From positions 1 through 64,000 of the forward strand of contig SVGA01000018.1 of assembly GCA_015056575.1 (NCBI GenBank): DNA of 64,000 bases, in the 5' to 3' direction. The notes below the pieces were generated by a model, which was given only the letters and a program-made list of their open reading frames with translations, was not told the DNA's origin and ran no database searches. Below, piece after piece: positions 51,737-60,700 of the stretch. The translations under genes and the position numbers were made by a program. Each line of letters starts with the position of its first letter. Within the stretch, counting starts at the first letter, position 1. This DNA comes from Butyrivibrio sp. GTDB taxonomy: Bacteria > Bacillota > Clostridia > Lachnospirales > Lachnospiraceae.

Positions 51737-52814
51737 CTCCTTCCTCCTTCCGGAATTCATCCACGTTGTCCTGATTTATGAGGGTAATGTCAGCAAGGTA
51801 ATACTCACTGGTGGTCCCGAATTCAAGGAAATCGGAAAGAGCAGTTACGCTGTACTCTCCAAGCTGCTCAGCATCTATGGAGATGGTGGCGTAAATTCCG
51901 CCTCTTTCTATGGCGTTAATTATGGACTCCGAGCCGTAGTATCCCAGGATGTTCACCTCTCCGACCTTATTAAAATCCACCACCGCCTGATAGGTACAGT
52001 CAGTGCTCTGTTCATCAAGACACACGATAACATCCGGCACATTCTCACCAAGGAAGATATCCCTTATGGATTCCTCGACGGAAAAGCTGTTGGTGTTGTC
52101 TATGGCAGCTAACGATACCGCAAACTCCGCGTCAGTGACATTGCCCTGATAAATAGCATCCTGAAGGCTCGAGATGATGATGTTCTGTCCGGTATCCTTG
52201 CTGTCCGCGTTGACAAGGATCGTTACCTTCACCTGACTTCTGTCTTCGATGGTCTCGGACTCTAAAAGCTCTTCTCGCCTCTTTTCCTTAATGATATCTA
52301 TGATCTGGCTGCCGTACATCTTGCCGATACTGTAGCTTCCCACTCCGACAAAACTGAGTCTGTCAGACTTGGTACAGTCGCCGTAGAGGGTCACCACGGG
52401 AATTCCTGCGTTTACCGCCTTGTTGATAAGGGCCGACATCTCCAGGGTCTCATTGGCGTAAACCATGATCCCGTCAGGCTCCGAGGCGATGGCGATCTCC
52501 ATCAGCTCCTCCACGGAATAGTCCTTGGAGAAATGCTCTCCCAGAAGATCCACAAAGGCATTCTCCTCCCTGGCGGTATCAAGAGCCCCCTTGTATACAG
52601 ACTTCCAGAAATCCGACTTGTAATTGTCGGTGATCATAACGTAGTATCTGTCATAAACCCCGGACTCAGCCTGAATCACCAGGTTTGACCTGTAAAGCCT
52701 GAAAAAAACCGATCCTGCGATCAGCGTGATAAGGACGAACAAAAGCGTCAGGACCAGAAGAAAGTACTGCCTGCCTATTCTTTTCTTGTAACTGTCTTCG
52801 TTTTGGTTTTTCAT
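51729..52814 (-). CDS. membrane-anchored sugar-binding sensor protein
   Basis: 361 residues. One N-terminal membrane anchor (FLLVLTLLFVLITLIAGSVF), then a type I periplasmic-binding fold (YYVMITDNYKSDFWKSVYKG, GIPVVTLYGDCTKSDRL, DVIVCLDEQSTDCTYQAVVD). No lipobox, so it stays tethered by the helix. First gene of an operon with histidine kinase and regulator; it probably binds sugar outside and modulates the kinase, as in other three-component sugar sensors. Confidence 0.85.
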   Translation of the reverse strand: MKNQNEDSYKKRIGRQYFLLVLTLLFVLITLIAGSVFFRLYRSNLVIQAESGVYDRYYVMITDNYKSDFWKSVYKGALDTAREENAFVDLLGEHFSKDYSVEELMEIAIASEPDGIMVYANETLEMSALINKAVNAGIPVVTLYGDCTKSDRLSFVGVGSYSIGKMYGSQIIDIIKEKRREELLESETIEDRSQVKVTILVNADSKDTGQNIIISSLQDAIYQGNVTDAEFAVSLAAIDNTNSFSVEESIRDIFLGENVPDVIVCLDEQSTDCTYQAVVDFNKVGEVNILGYYGSESIINAIERGGIYATISIDAEQLGEYSVTALSDFLEFGTTSEYYLADITLINQDNVDEFRKEEGDE

Positions 52815-52842
52815 AAGGAAATTTTAGCAGATGCACATAAAT

Positions 52843-52894
52843 AGAAAAAGTGGACTTTTTTGTTTTGTGCTAAGCACTTCGCAAAAAAGTCCAC
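52843..52894 (-). terminator. pfkA terminator
   Basis: GTGGACTTTTTTG and CAAAAAAGTCCAC are perfect 13-bp arms (52850-52862 with 52882-52894), followed on the minus strand by TTTTTC. Located 38 bases after the pfkA stop. Confidence 0.8.
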
Positions 52895-52932
52895 ATAGTT
52901 TCATGATATAAATGCTGTCCTACCGAAAGACA

Positions 52933-53904
52933 TCAGATGGTACGAGCGATCTCGTACATGTACTCGTTGATGTTCTTCTTCATTGCAAGAGCCTCATCAA
53001 TGTCGTAGTCAACGAACTGGCCGTTTCTGTAACCTACAACCCTGTTGGTCTTGCCTGCTGCAAGGATATCTGCTGCGTAGCATCCCATCATGGAAGCATA
53101 CACACGGTCCTTACATGTGGGGCTACCGCCACGCTGCATGTATCCGAGAATGGAAGCTCTGGTCTCAAGACCTGTAGCTGCCTCGATACGACGTGCCATC
53201 GAAGTTGAATGTCCGATACCCTCGGCATTTACAATGATATGATGGGTCTTGCCCTTCTTACGGTTATCGATGATGTTGTCAATAACCCTCTGCTCGTTGT
53301 AGTCGTACTTCTCAGGAAGAAGAATGTCGTCTGCGCCGTTGGCGATCGAGCACCACAGTGCGATATATCCTGCGTGGCGTCCCATAACCTCTACGATGCT
53401 GACTCTCTCGTGAGATGAAGAAGTATCACGGATCTTGTCGATAGCATCCATCGCTGTGTTGATGGCTGTATCGAATCCGATGGTGTAATCTGTGCAGGCG
53501 ATGTCAAGGTCGATGGTTCCGGGAATACCTACTGTGTTGATCCCCTGAGCCGAAAGCTTCTGAGCTCCGCGGTAAGAACCGTCGCCGCCGATAACAACCA
53601 TTCCGTCTATTCCATGCTTACGGCAGATCTCAGCGCCCTTGGCCTGTCCCTCAGGTGTCGTGAACTCCATGCATCTTGCGGTTCCAAGAATCGTACCGCC
53701 TCGCTGGATGATGTCGGAAACGCTGCGTCTGTCCATCTCAATGATCTCCTCATTGAGAAGTCCCTGATAGCCTTTCTTGATGCCCACTACTCTAAGGCCG
53801 TTGGCAAGTGACTTGCGGACTACCGCACGGATTGCGGCATTCATGCCCGGTGCATCACCACCGCTCGTAAGTACGCCGATTGTCTTAATCTGCTTAGCTG
53901 CCAT
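52933..53904 (-). CDS. pfkA: 6-phosphofructokinase
   Basis: 323 residues. ATP site IGVLTSGGDAPGMNAAIRAV, catalytic VGIPGTIDLDIACTDYTIGF, sugar site VEVMGRHAGYIAL and VILGYMQRGGSPTCKDR-like ending. The residue after the GGDG segment (IGGDGSYRGA) fits an ATP-dependent enzyme. Committed step of glycolysis. Strong promoter upstream, terminator downstream: a single-gene unit. Confidence 0.96.
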   Translation of the reverse strand: MAAKQIKTIGVLTSGGDAPGMNAAIRAVVRKSLANGLRVVGIKKGYQGLLNEEIIEMDRRSVSDIIQRGGTILGTARCMEFTTPEGQAKGAEICRKHGIDGMVVIGGDGSYRGAQKLSAQGINTVGIPGTIDLDIACTDYTIGFDTAINTAMDAIDKIRDTSSSHERVSIVEVMGRHAGYIALWCSIANGADDILLPEKYDYNEQRVIDNIIDNRKKGKTHHIIVNAEGIGHSTSMARRIEAATGLETRASILGYMQRGGSPTCKDRVYASMMGCYAADILAAGKTNRVVGYRNGQFVDYDIDEALAMKKNINEYMYEIARTI

Positions 53905-53953
53905 ATTTTAATCCTCGATTCTAAATAAATTCCCCAATCTTCTCTAACTTATT

Positions 53954-53982
53954 ATATTAGCGCATGTTTTTTTATCATGCAA
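53954..53982 (-). promoter_or_regulatory. pfkA promoter
   Basis: Minus-strand TTGCAT (53977-53982), 17-bp spacer, TAATAT (53954-53959). The leader to the start at 53904 is about 42 nt. The same hexamer pair drives the c-di-GMP riboswitch operon at 10119. Confidence 0.75.
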
Positions 53983-54102
53983 GAAAAAATCTTTTCTTCA
54001 AAGGGATAATAAGCACGAAAACTGTCCCACTATCCCCCCTCGTAATGTGGTAATATGTAGTATCATATAATGAAAAAACGGGGAAAGATTGGGGAGAGAA
54101 AT

Positions 54103-57100
54103 ATGGCTTTTACGCATCTTCACGTCCACACGGAGTACAGTCTGCTGGACGGTTCCAATAAGATAAAAGAATATGTGGCACGCCTCAAGGAGCTTGGCAT
54201 GACCGCCGGAGCCATCACGGACCACGGGGTTATGTACGGCGTCATTGACTTCTATAATGCCTGCCGAAAGGTCAATAAGGATGATCCCACCGACTATGCT
54301 ATCAATCCCATAATCGGATGCGAAGTATACGTTGCCCCCGGTTCCCGCTTTGACAGGGAGTCCCAGAGCGACGACAGATACTATCACCTGGTTCTTCTTG
54401 CGGAGAACAACAAGGGCTATGAGAACCTCACCCACATCGTAAGCCGCGGCTTTACGGAAGGCTACTATTATAAACCCCGTGTTGACTACGAGCTTTTGGA
54501 GAAGTACCACGAGGGGATCATTGCTCTCAGTGCCTGCCTTGCCGGAGAGATCCCCCGCAACATCCTGAAGGGAACTCCGGACCTTGCCAAGATGGCGGCT
54601 CTTCGCCTCAACAACATCTTCGGCCAGGGCAATTTCTTTTTGGAGCTGCAGGATCACGGCATTCCCGAGCAGAGAATGGTGAACAACTCTCTCATGGCTC
54701 TCTCACAGCAGCTGGGGATCCCTCTTGTGGCCACCAACGACTGCCACTACACCTATGAGGATGACGCGGAGGCTCACGACCTGCTTTTGTGTATCCAGAC
54801 GGGCAAAAAAGTCAGCGACGAAGACCGAATGCGTTACGAGGGCGGTCAGTATTATGTTAAGAGTGAAGAGCAGATGAGAGCTCTTTTCCCTTATGCTCAG
54901 GAGGCTATCGACAACACACAGAAGATCGCCGACAGATGTCACGTGGATATCGAGATGGGAAAGAGCAAGCTCCCTGACTACGACGTTCCCGAAGGATACG
55001 ACTCCTGGACCTATCTGAACAAGCTCTGCGACGACGGCTTTAAGGAGAGATATCCCGATGACGACGGCACTTTGAGAAAGCGCCTGGACTACGAGCTTTC
55101 TATAATAAAGAACATGGGATATGTGGATTACTTCCTTATTGTATGGGACTACATCAACTTCTGCCGAAAGAATGATATTGCCGTAGGACCGGGCCGTGGA
55201 TCGGCTGCCGGGAGCATAGTCTCCTACTGCATACATATCACCAATATAGACCCCATCAAGTACGACCTGTTCTTTGAGCGATTCCTTAATCCCGAGCGTG
55301 TGTCTATGCCCGATATAGACGTGGATTTCGAGTACGAAAGGCGCCAGGAGGTTATTGATTACGTAACAAGAAAGTATGGTCCCGACAGAGTCATGCAGAT
55401 CATAACCTTCGGATCCCTGCTTGCCAAGGGCGTTGTAAGGGATGTTGCCCGAGTTATGGATCTGCCCTACAGCTACGGGGACCAGATAGCCAAGATGATC
55501 CCTGCGGATCCCAAGATCACGCTGGATGCGGCTCTTGCTGCCAGCCCGGATCTTCGGAAAATGTACGAGGAAGATCCCACGGCTCACAAGCTCATCGACA
55601 TGTGCAAGAAGTTGGAAGGCCTTCCAAGGCACGCTTCCATTCACGCTGCCGGTGTGGTCATCTGCAGAGATCCCGCCGAGGATATGATCCCTCTTGCCCG
55701 CTCCGCTGATGGCGGCGTCACCACGCAGTTTCCCTGGAAGACCACGGAGTCACTGGGGCTTCTCAAAATGGACTTCCTGGGACTTCGGACCCTTACCGTT
55801 ATCAAGGATGCCGTGCGGGATGCCAATAAGTCCATCGGTGCAGTACCCGGGGATCGGAACTTTATCGATATAGATAAAATAGATTACAACGACCAGAATG
55901 TGCTGTCCTATATAGGCTCAGGACAGACCGACGGTATTTTCCAGCTGGAGTCTGCGGGAATGAAGGCCTTCATGAAGAACCTGAAGCCTCAGTCCCTGGA
56001 GGATATCATTGCGGGAGTAGCCCTTTACCGTCCGGGTCCTATGGATTTCATTCCGACCTACATTGCCCGCAAGAACGGGAAGGAGCCTATTACCTACGCC
56101 ACTCCGGAGCTTGAACCGATCCTTAAGACCACCTACGGATGTATCGTGTACCAGGAGCAGGTCATGCAGATATTCCAGCAACTGGCAGGCTTTACCCTTG
56201 GACGAGCTGATATGATCCGCCGTGCCATGAGCAAGAAACACGCAGATGAGCTGGAACGTGAGCAGGCAAACTTCATCTACGGCAATCCCGATGAGGGAAT
56301 TCCCGGCTGCGCCGCCAAAGGCATATCCCCTGACGTTGCCAAGAGCATCTTTGATTCCATGATGAGTTTTGCTGCCTACGCCTTCAACAAAGCCCACGCC
56401 GCATGCTATGCCGTTGTGGCCATACAGACCGCATGGCTCAAATATTACTATCCTGCCGAATTCATGGCCGCATTGATGACTTCCGTTATCGATGCTCCCG
56501 GCAAGGTTGCGGGCTACATTATGACCTGCCGGAATATGGGCATAACTCTTTTGCCACCTGATATAAATGACGGCGTTGAGGGATTCTCCGTGGACAGGAA
56601 CGGCGGCGCGGATGGAAAAGATACGAAAGGCTCAGAGAAAGGCAGCTCATCAGCGGATAACGACAACGCCTCAGACAAAAAGAACGGAAAGTATATCCGC
56701 TATGCGCTGACTGCCATCAAGGGTGTTGGACGCCCCATTATCGAGGCAATTGTCCATGAGCGAAAGGTAAGAGGCAAATTCAAGGATCTCAACGACTTCC
56801 TCACCAGGATGCAGACTGGCGACTGCGAAGTCAACAAGCGGGCTGTAGAGAACTTCATAAAGGCCGGCGCCTTCGACTGCTTCGGACATACCAGGAAGCA
56901 GATGATAACCGTCTACGGAACCATCATGGATCAGCTCCACACCTCCGGCAAGAATGCCATGGCGGGACAGATGACTCTTTTTGATATAGCGGGAGAAGAT
57001 CAGAAGAAACAGTACGAGATTCCAATGCCCAAGGTTGGGGAATTTGACCGGGAGCTGCTCCTTGAATTTGAGAAAGATGTACTGGGAATCTATGCCAGCG

Positions 57101-57723
57101 GGCACCCTCTTGAAGAGTACGTCAATATGTGGAAGAAGAAGATCACCAATGTTTCCACAGATTTCTTTGTAGAGACCGGGGAGGGAAGTGATGATGACAA
57201 GAACTCTTCATCCGATGACAACGTTCCGGCTGTTACGGACAAGGCAAATGCCACCATTGGCGGGATCATCACAGCCAAGACAATTAAGTACACCAAAACC
57301 CAGCAGGTGATGGCCTTCGTTACCCTTGAGGATATGGTGGGAACTGTTGAGGTAATAGTTTTCCCCAAGGCCTATGAGACCTATGGGCCAAAGCTCATGG
57401 AGGATGCCAAGGTTTTCATCTCCGGAAGAGTATCGGTGGAGGAAGGGCGCAGTGCCAAGCTTATCGCGTCAAATGTCATGACCTTCGAAGAAGTTCCCAA
57501 GACTGTGTGGATCCAGTTTGACAACAAGGAAGCCTACGAGGCAGGTGCCGGGAGGCTTGAGGAAATCATCGCAAAGAGCGACGGGCATGATGAGGTGAAG
57601 ATATACCTCAAGGAGACCAAGCAGATCAAATCCTACGGCCGCGCCGGTGGGATCCTGGCGGACAAGGTCACACTTGAAGCTTTGGCTGATGCCTTCGGGA
57701 AAGACAATGTACAGGTTACGTAA
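54103..57723 (+). CDS. dnaE: DNA polymerase III alpha subunit
   Basis: 1206 residues from the ATG at 54103 (MAFTHLHVHTEYSLLDGSNK) behind GGGGAGAG; the track start is 33 bases earlier. PHP domain with HLHVHTEYS, polymerase core with VGPGRGSAAGSIVSYCI and MPDIDVDFEYERRQEVIDYV (catalytic Asp pair), helix-hairpin-helix, and C-terminal OB fold (ATIGGIITAKTIKYTKTQQV). It is the replicative polymerase of the DnaE1 type. Two Ser/Asp-rich low-complexity inserts (near 835-875 and 1030-1050) are unlike typical orthologues. First plus-strand gene; TATAAT at 54066 may be its -10. Confidence 0.95.
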   Translation: MAFTHLHVHTEYSLLDGSNKIKEYVARLKELGMTAGAITDHGVMYGVIDFYNACRKVNKDDPTDYAINPIIGCEVYVAPGSRFDRESQSDDRYYHLVLLAENNKGYENLTHIVSRGFTEGYYYKPRVDYELLEKYHEGIIALSACLAGEIPRNILKGTPDLAKMAALRLNNIFGQGNFFLELQDHGIPEQRMVNNSLMALSQQLGIPLVATNDCHYTYEDDAEAHDLLLCIQTGKKVSDEDRMRYEGGQYYVKSEEQMRALFPYAQEAIDNTQKIADRCHVDIEMGKSKLPDYDVPEGYDSWTYLNKLCDDGFKERYPDDDGTLRKRLDYELSIIKNMGYVDYFLIVWDYINFCRKNDIAVGPGRGSAAGSIVSYCIHITNIDPIKYDLFFERFLNPERVSMPDIDVDFEYERRQEVIDYVTRKYGPDRVMQIITFGSLLAKGVVRDVARVMDLPYSYGDQIAKMIPADPKITLDAALAASPDLRKMYEEDPTAHKLIDMCKKLEGLPRHASIHAAGVVICRDPAEDMIPLARSADGGVTTQFPWKTTESLGLLKMDFLGLRTLTVIKDAVRDANKSIGAVPGDRNFIDIDKIDYNDQNVLSYIGSGQTDGIFQLESAGMKAFMKNLKPQSLEDIIAGVALYRPGPMDFIPTYIARKNGKEPITYATPELEPILKTTYGCIVYQEQVMQIFQQLAGFTLGRADMIRRAMSKKHADELEREQANFIYGNPDEGIPGCAAKGISPDVAKSIFDSMMSFAAYAFNKAHAACYAVVAIQTAWLKYYYPAEFMAALMTSVIDAPGKVAGYIMTCRNMGITLLPPDINDGVEGFSVDRNGGADGKDTKGSEKGSSSADNDNASDKKNGKYIRYALTAIKGVGRPIIEAIVHERKVRGKFKDLNDFLTRMQTGDCEVNKRAVENFIKAGAFDCFGHTRKQMITVYGTIMDQLHTSGKNAMAGQMTLFDIAGEDQKKQYEIPMPKVGEFDRELLLEFEKDVLGIYASGHPLEEYVNMWKKKITNVSTDFFVETGEGSDDDKNSSSDDNVPAVTDKANATIGGIITAKTIKYTKTQQVMAFVTLEDMVGTVEVIVFPKAYETYGPKLMEDAKVFISGRVSVEEGRSAKLIASNVMTFEEVPKTVWIQFDNKEAYEAGAGRLEEIIAKSDGHDEVKIYLKETKQIKSYGRAGGILADKVTLEALADAFGKDNVQVT

Positions 57724-57757
57724 GGTTTAATGTATATCATATAAGGGAGGGAAAGAA

Positions 57758-60700
57758 ATGAAAAAAGCAGTAAAAAAGGCTGTTGCACTTGCGTTAGGGG
57801 CTGTGCTTGCCTTTTCTTCACTGAGTGCGGATGTTTATGCAATGTCAGATGATCAGCAGAACATCTCTGAAGAAGTAATTGCAGGTGAAGGAAACAGCGA
57901 CGCATCCAAAGAAACAGACCTTCAATCAGATGAGGCAGCATCTTCATCTACAGAAAAGAGCGGGAATGGAGCTTTGGAAAGTTCAGATAACGCAGCGGCT
58001 GCAGATGAAGCGCAGACAGACAAATCCAATTCCGACGCAGAGCCTGTCATCAATGAAGCTGAGGAAGATGCGTCCGGTGATGCTTCTGAGGACGCTTCTG
58101 AGGATGCTTCTGAGGATTCATCCGTGACAGATGCTTCTACCGAGGCAAGCTCAGTATCTGATGCCGGAGAATATTATACCGTCACCTACGAAGCTCTTGA
58201 TGACGACGTTCTTGATCTGCCTGTGGATGACAATCATTACAGCTATGGCGATACCGTGCAGGTAACATCGCAGATCCCCACAAGAGAGGGATTTGAGTTC
58301 TGGGGATGGAGTCCCACGGGAGACCCTTCTGTGATCTACACTCACGAATGGAGTTTTGAGATCACTGAGGATATGACCTTTTATGCAACATGGACCTGCG
58401 AAGATGTGATTGTGGATGATGATTCTGCTCCTCTTTATTCTTCCGCTAAGGGTCAAAAGGAAGACGGTGTAGTTACTGCCATTAACAATTACGTCAATTC
58501 ACTAAACGGAACCTTTAATAACAATTTCTATTACGGAGGAGCATGGCGTTCCAAGCAGTGCTGCGCTTTCTGCGATTATGTGTGGCAGGACGCGCTGGGA
58601 ATAACAAGATTCTCTAATCCAAAGGTGCATAAAGCCATCACTTCTGACAGAAAGCTGAAAGGAAGCGAGATTTACGAATTCCTTAAAGCCAATGATGTCA
58701 AGCCGGGCGACTGGCTTTGGGCTCATGACCCCAAAAGCGCAAGCAGTTACAATATAACCCACAATATGATCATCCTGGGCTATGACAGTGACTCCATAAC
58801 TATTTCCGATGGCCGGGAAGTAGATGGAAAAGGTGTCGTATGGCATACCAACAGTACGTTTTCTCTAACAAGTGGCCAATATTATAATTTGCATTTCAAA
58901 GGAAACTGCTATATTACAGTTTATAAGATAACAGATGAGTCCGTAAGGGAGAGATTTAATCCTAAGAACCCAAAGCCTTTTATAACCTCTGTCAATGAGG
59001 ATGCGGTTACGGACAGGTATCACAGTTTCCAGCTGACAATAAATACATCTGATGGAGACAACAGTGCTGCTGGAAATGTCTTCGTAAAGGTATGGGCTAC
59101 CAATGATGGCGAAAACAGCGTACCCGAAAACTGGCAGGACTCATACACCTACAAAGCAAATCGCTATACCGATGGCGGACGATATACCTTCAGCTTCAGA
59201 GAAGGCAACATATCAAAGCTAACCGACTATACCTATGTAGTTTATTTATATGACGATAAAGGAGAGCTTGCGGAAAAGACCGAGCCCGCACACATCTCCC
59301 TGGGCGTTCTGAATCAGGCCAGCGGCAAATGCGGCGATAATCTCACATGGACGATGACAGAATCAGCTAACCATATCGGAAATTATGATCTTACCATCAG
59401 CGGAACCGGTAGAATGTATGATTTTTCAGATGATACAGCGCCATGGGTAGAGAAGATTAAAAGTCTTAAAAGTCCATACTATAGCAACAGTTATTACTTT
59501 AGCAGCATAACTATTAATCCCGGCATTACTTACATTGGGGATTGGTCGTTTAGCGCAATCGAATGTCCAAAGTCAGGTAAAACACTCACAATTCCAAACA
59601 CAGTTACAGAAATCGGAGATTCGGCATTTGAAGGACTTTACTACAACAGTTCGATTACTATACCCGACAGCGTTAAAATTCTTGGAGAAAGAGCTTTCGA
59701 TGGCAGTAGTATATCTTCTGTTACAGTAGGTCAGGGTGTTACTGTTATACCCCGCGACTGTTTTTTTTGCTGTAGAAATCTTAGCAACGTCAAAATGTCC
59801 GACAATGTCAAAAAAATTGAGGAAGGCGCTTTTTACGCTTCAGGGGTTAATACAGTCTTTAATCTTTATATGTCCAAAAATATAGAATGCATAGAGGACC
59901 TGGCATTTTGGAATTGCAAAACTTTAAGAATAGATGATCTGTCATTTTTCAAGAATCTTAATCAACGGTCTATTAGCGCATTCAGTAATTGTGAGCAGCT
60001 AAGCGGAGAACTTGAATTATCGGGTAATATCTTATATGTTGGCGGTTTCGAAAAATGCACGGGTTTAACAAAACTCACAATTAACAATGGTACACGCAAA
60101 ATTGACATAGACGCTTTTAAAGGATGCACTGGATTGCGCACTTTGTCACTCCCCGATGGCCTTGAGGAAATTGGGGCAAGCGCTTTTGAAGGATGTACCG
60201 GATTAACCGGAACTCTAACCATCCCCAACAGATTAGATTACCTGGGTCCAAAAGCATTTTTAGGATGTTCCGGGCTAACCGGTCTTGTATTTCCCGACCA
60301 AAAAAACTATTGGGGTGAAAGAATTTATATTGGTAGTAGGGTCTTTGAAGGCTGTAGCAGTCTTATTGGCGATGTAGTTTTAGATCCATTCGTGATAACT
60401 ACCATTTCCGGCCATGGGTATGAAAGACTGTTTTATGGCTGCGATAATGTCAATCGTTTTATACTCTCAGCATGGATCACATCAGACATCCGTGTAATTA
60501 AAGGCAAAGGCGCTACCGGCAATATCAGTGGCGATGATGAACTTCCTGATGGATCAATCATAGCGACCTTCCCTGATAATGCAAAGCTGTATTTTGATAC
60601 CTCAATGTATAGGAATGGTCAGATTCCCCAGCGTTTCAAAGATCTGGGCTATGAGATTCATACTCTTGATGAGGGATACTATCCGCTTACTAATGTAAAC

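Noticed and set aside
54703-55644. 313-residue minus-strand ORF inside dnaE
   Set aside because: Antisense to the conserved polymerase core; long only because of GC-rich codon bias.
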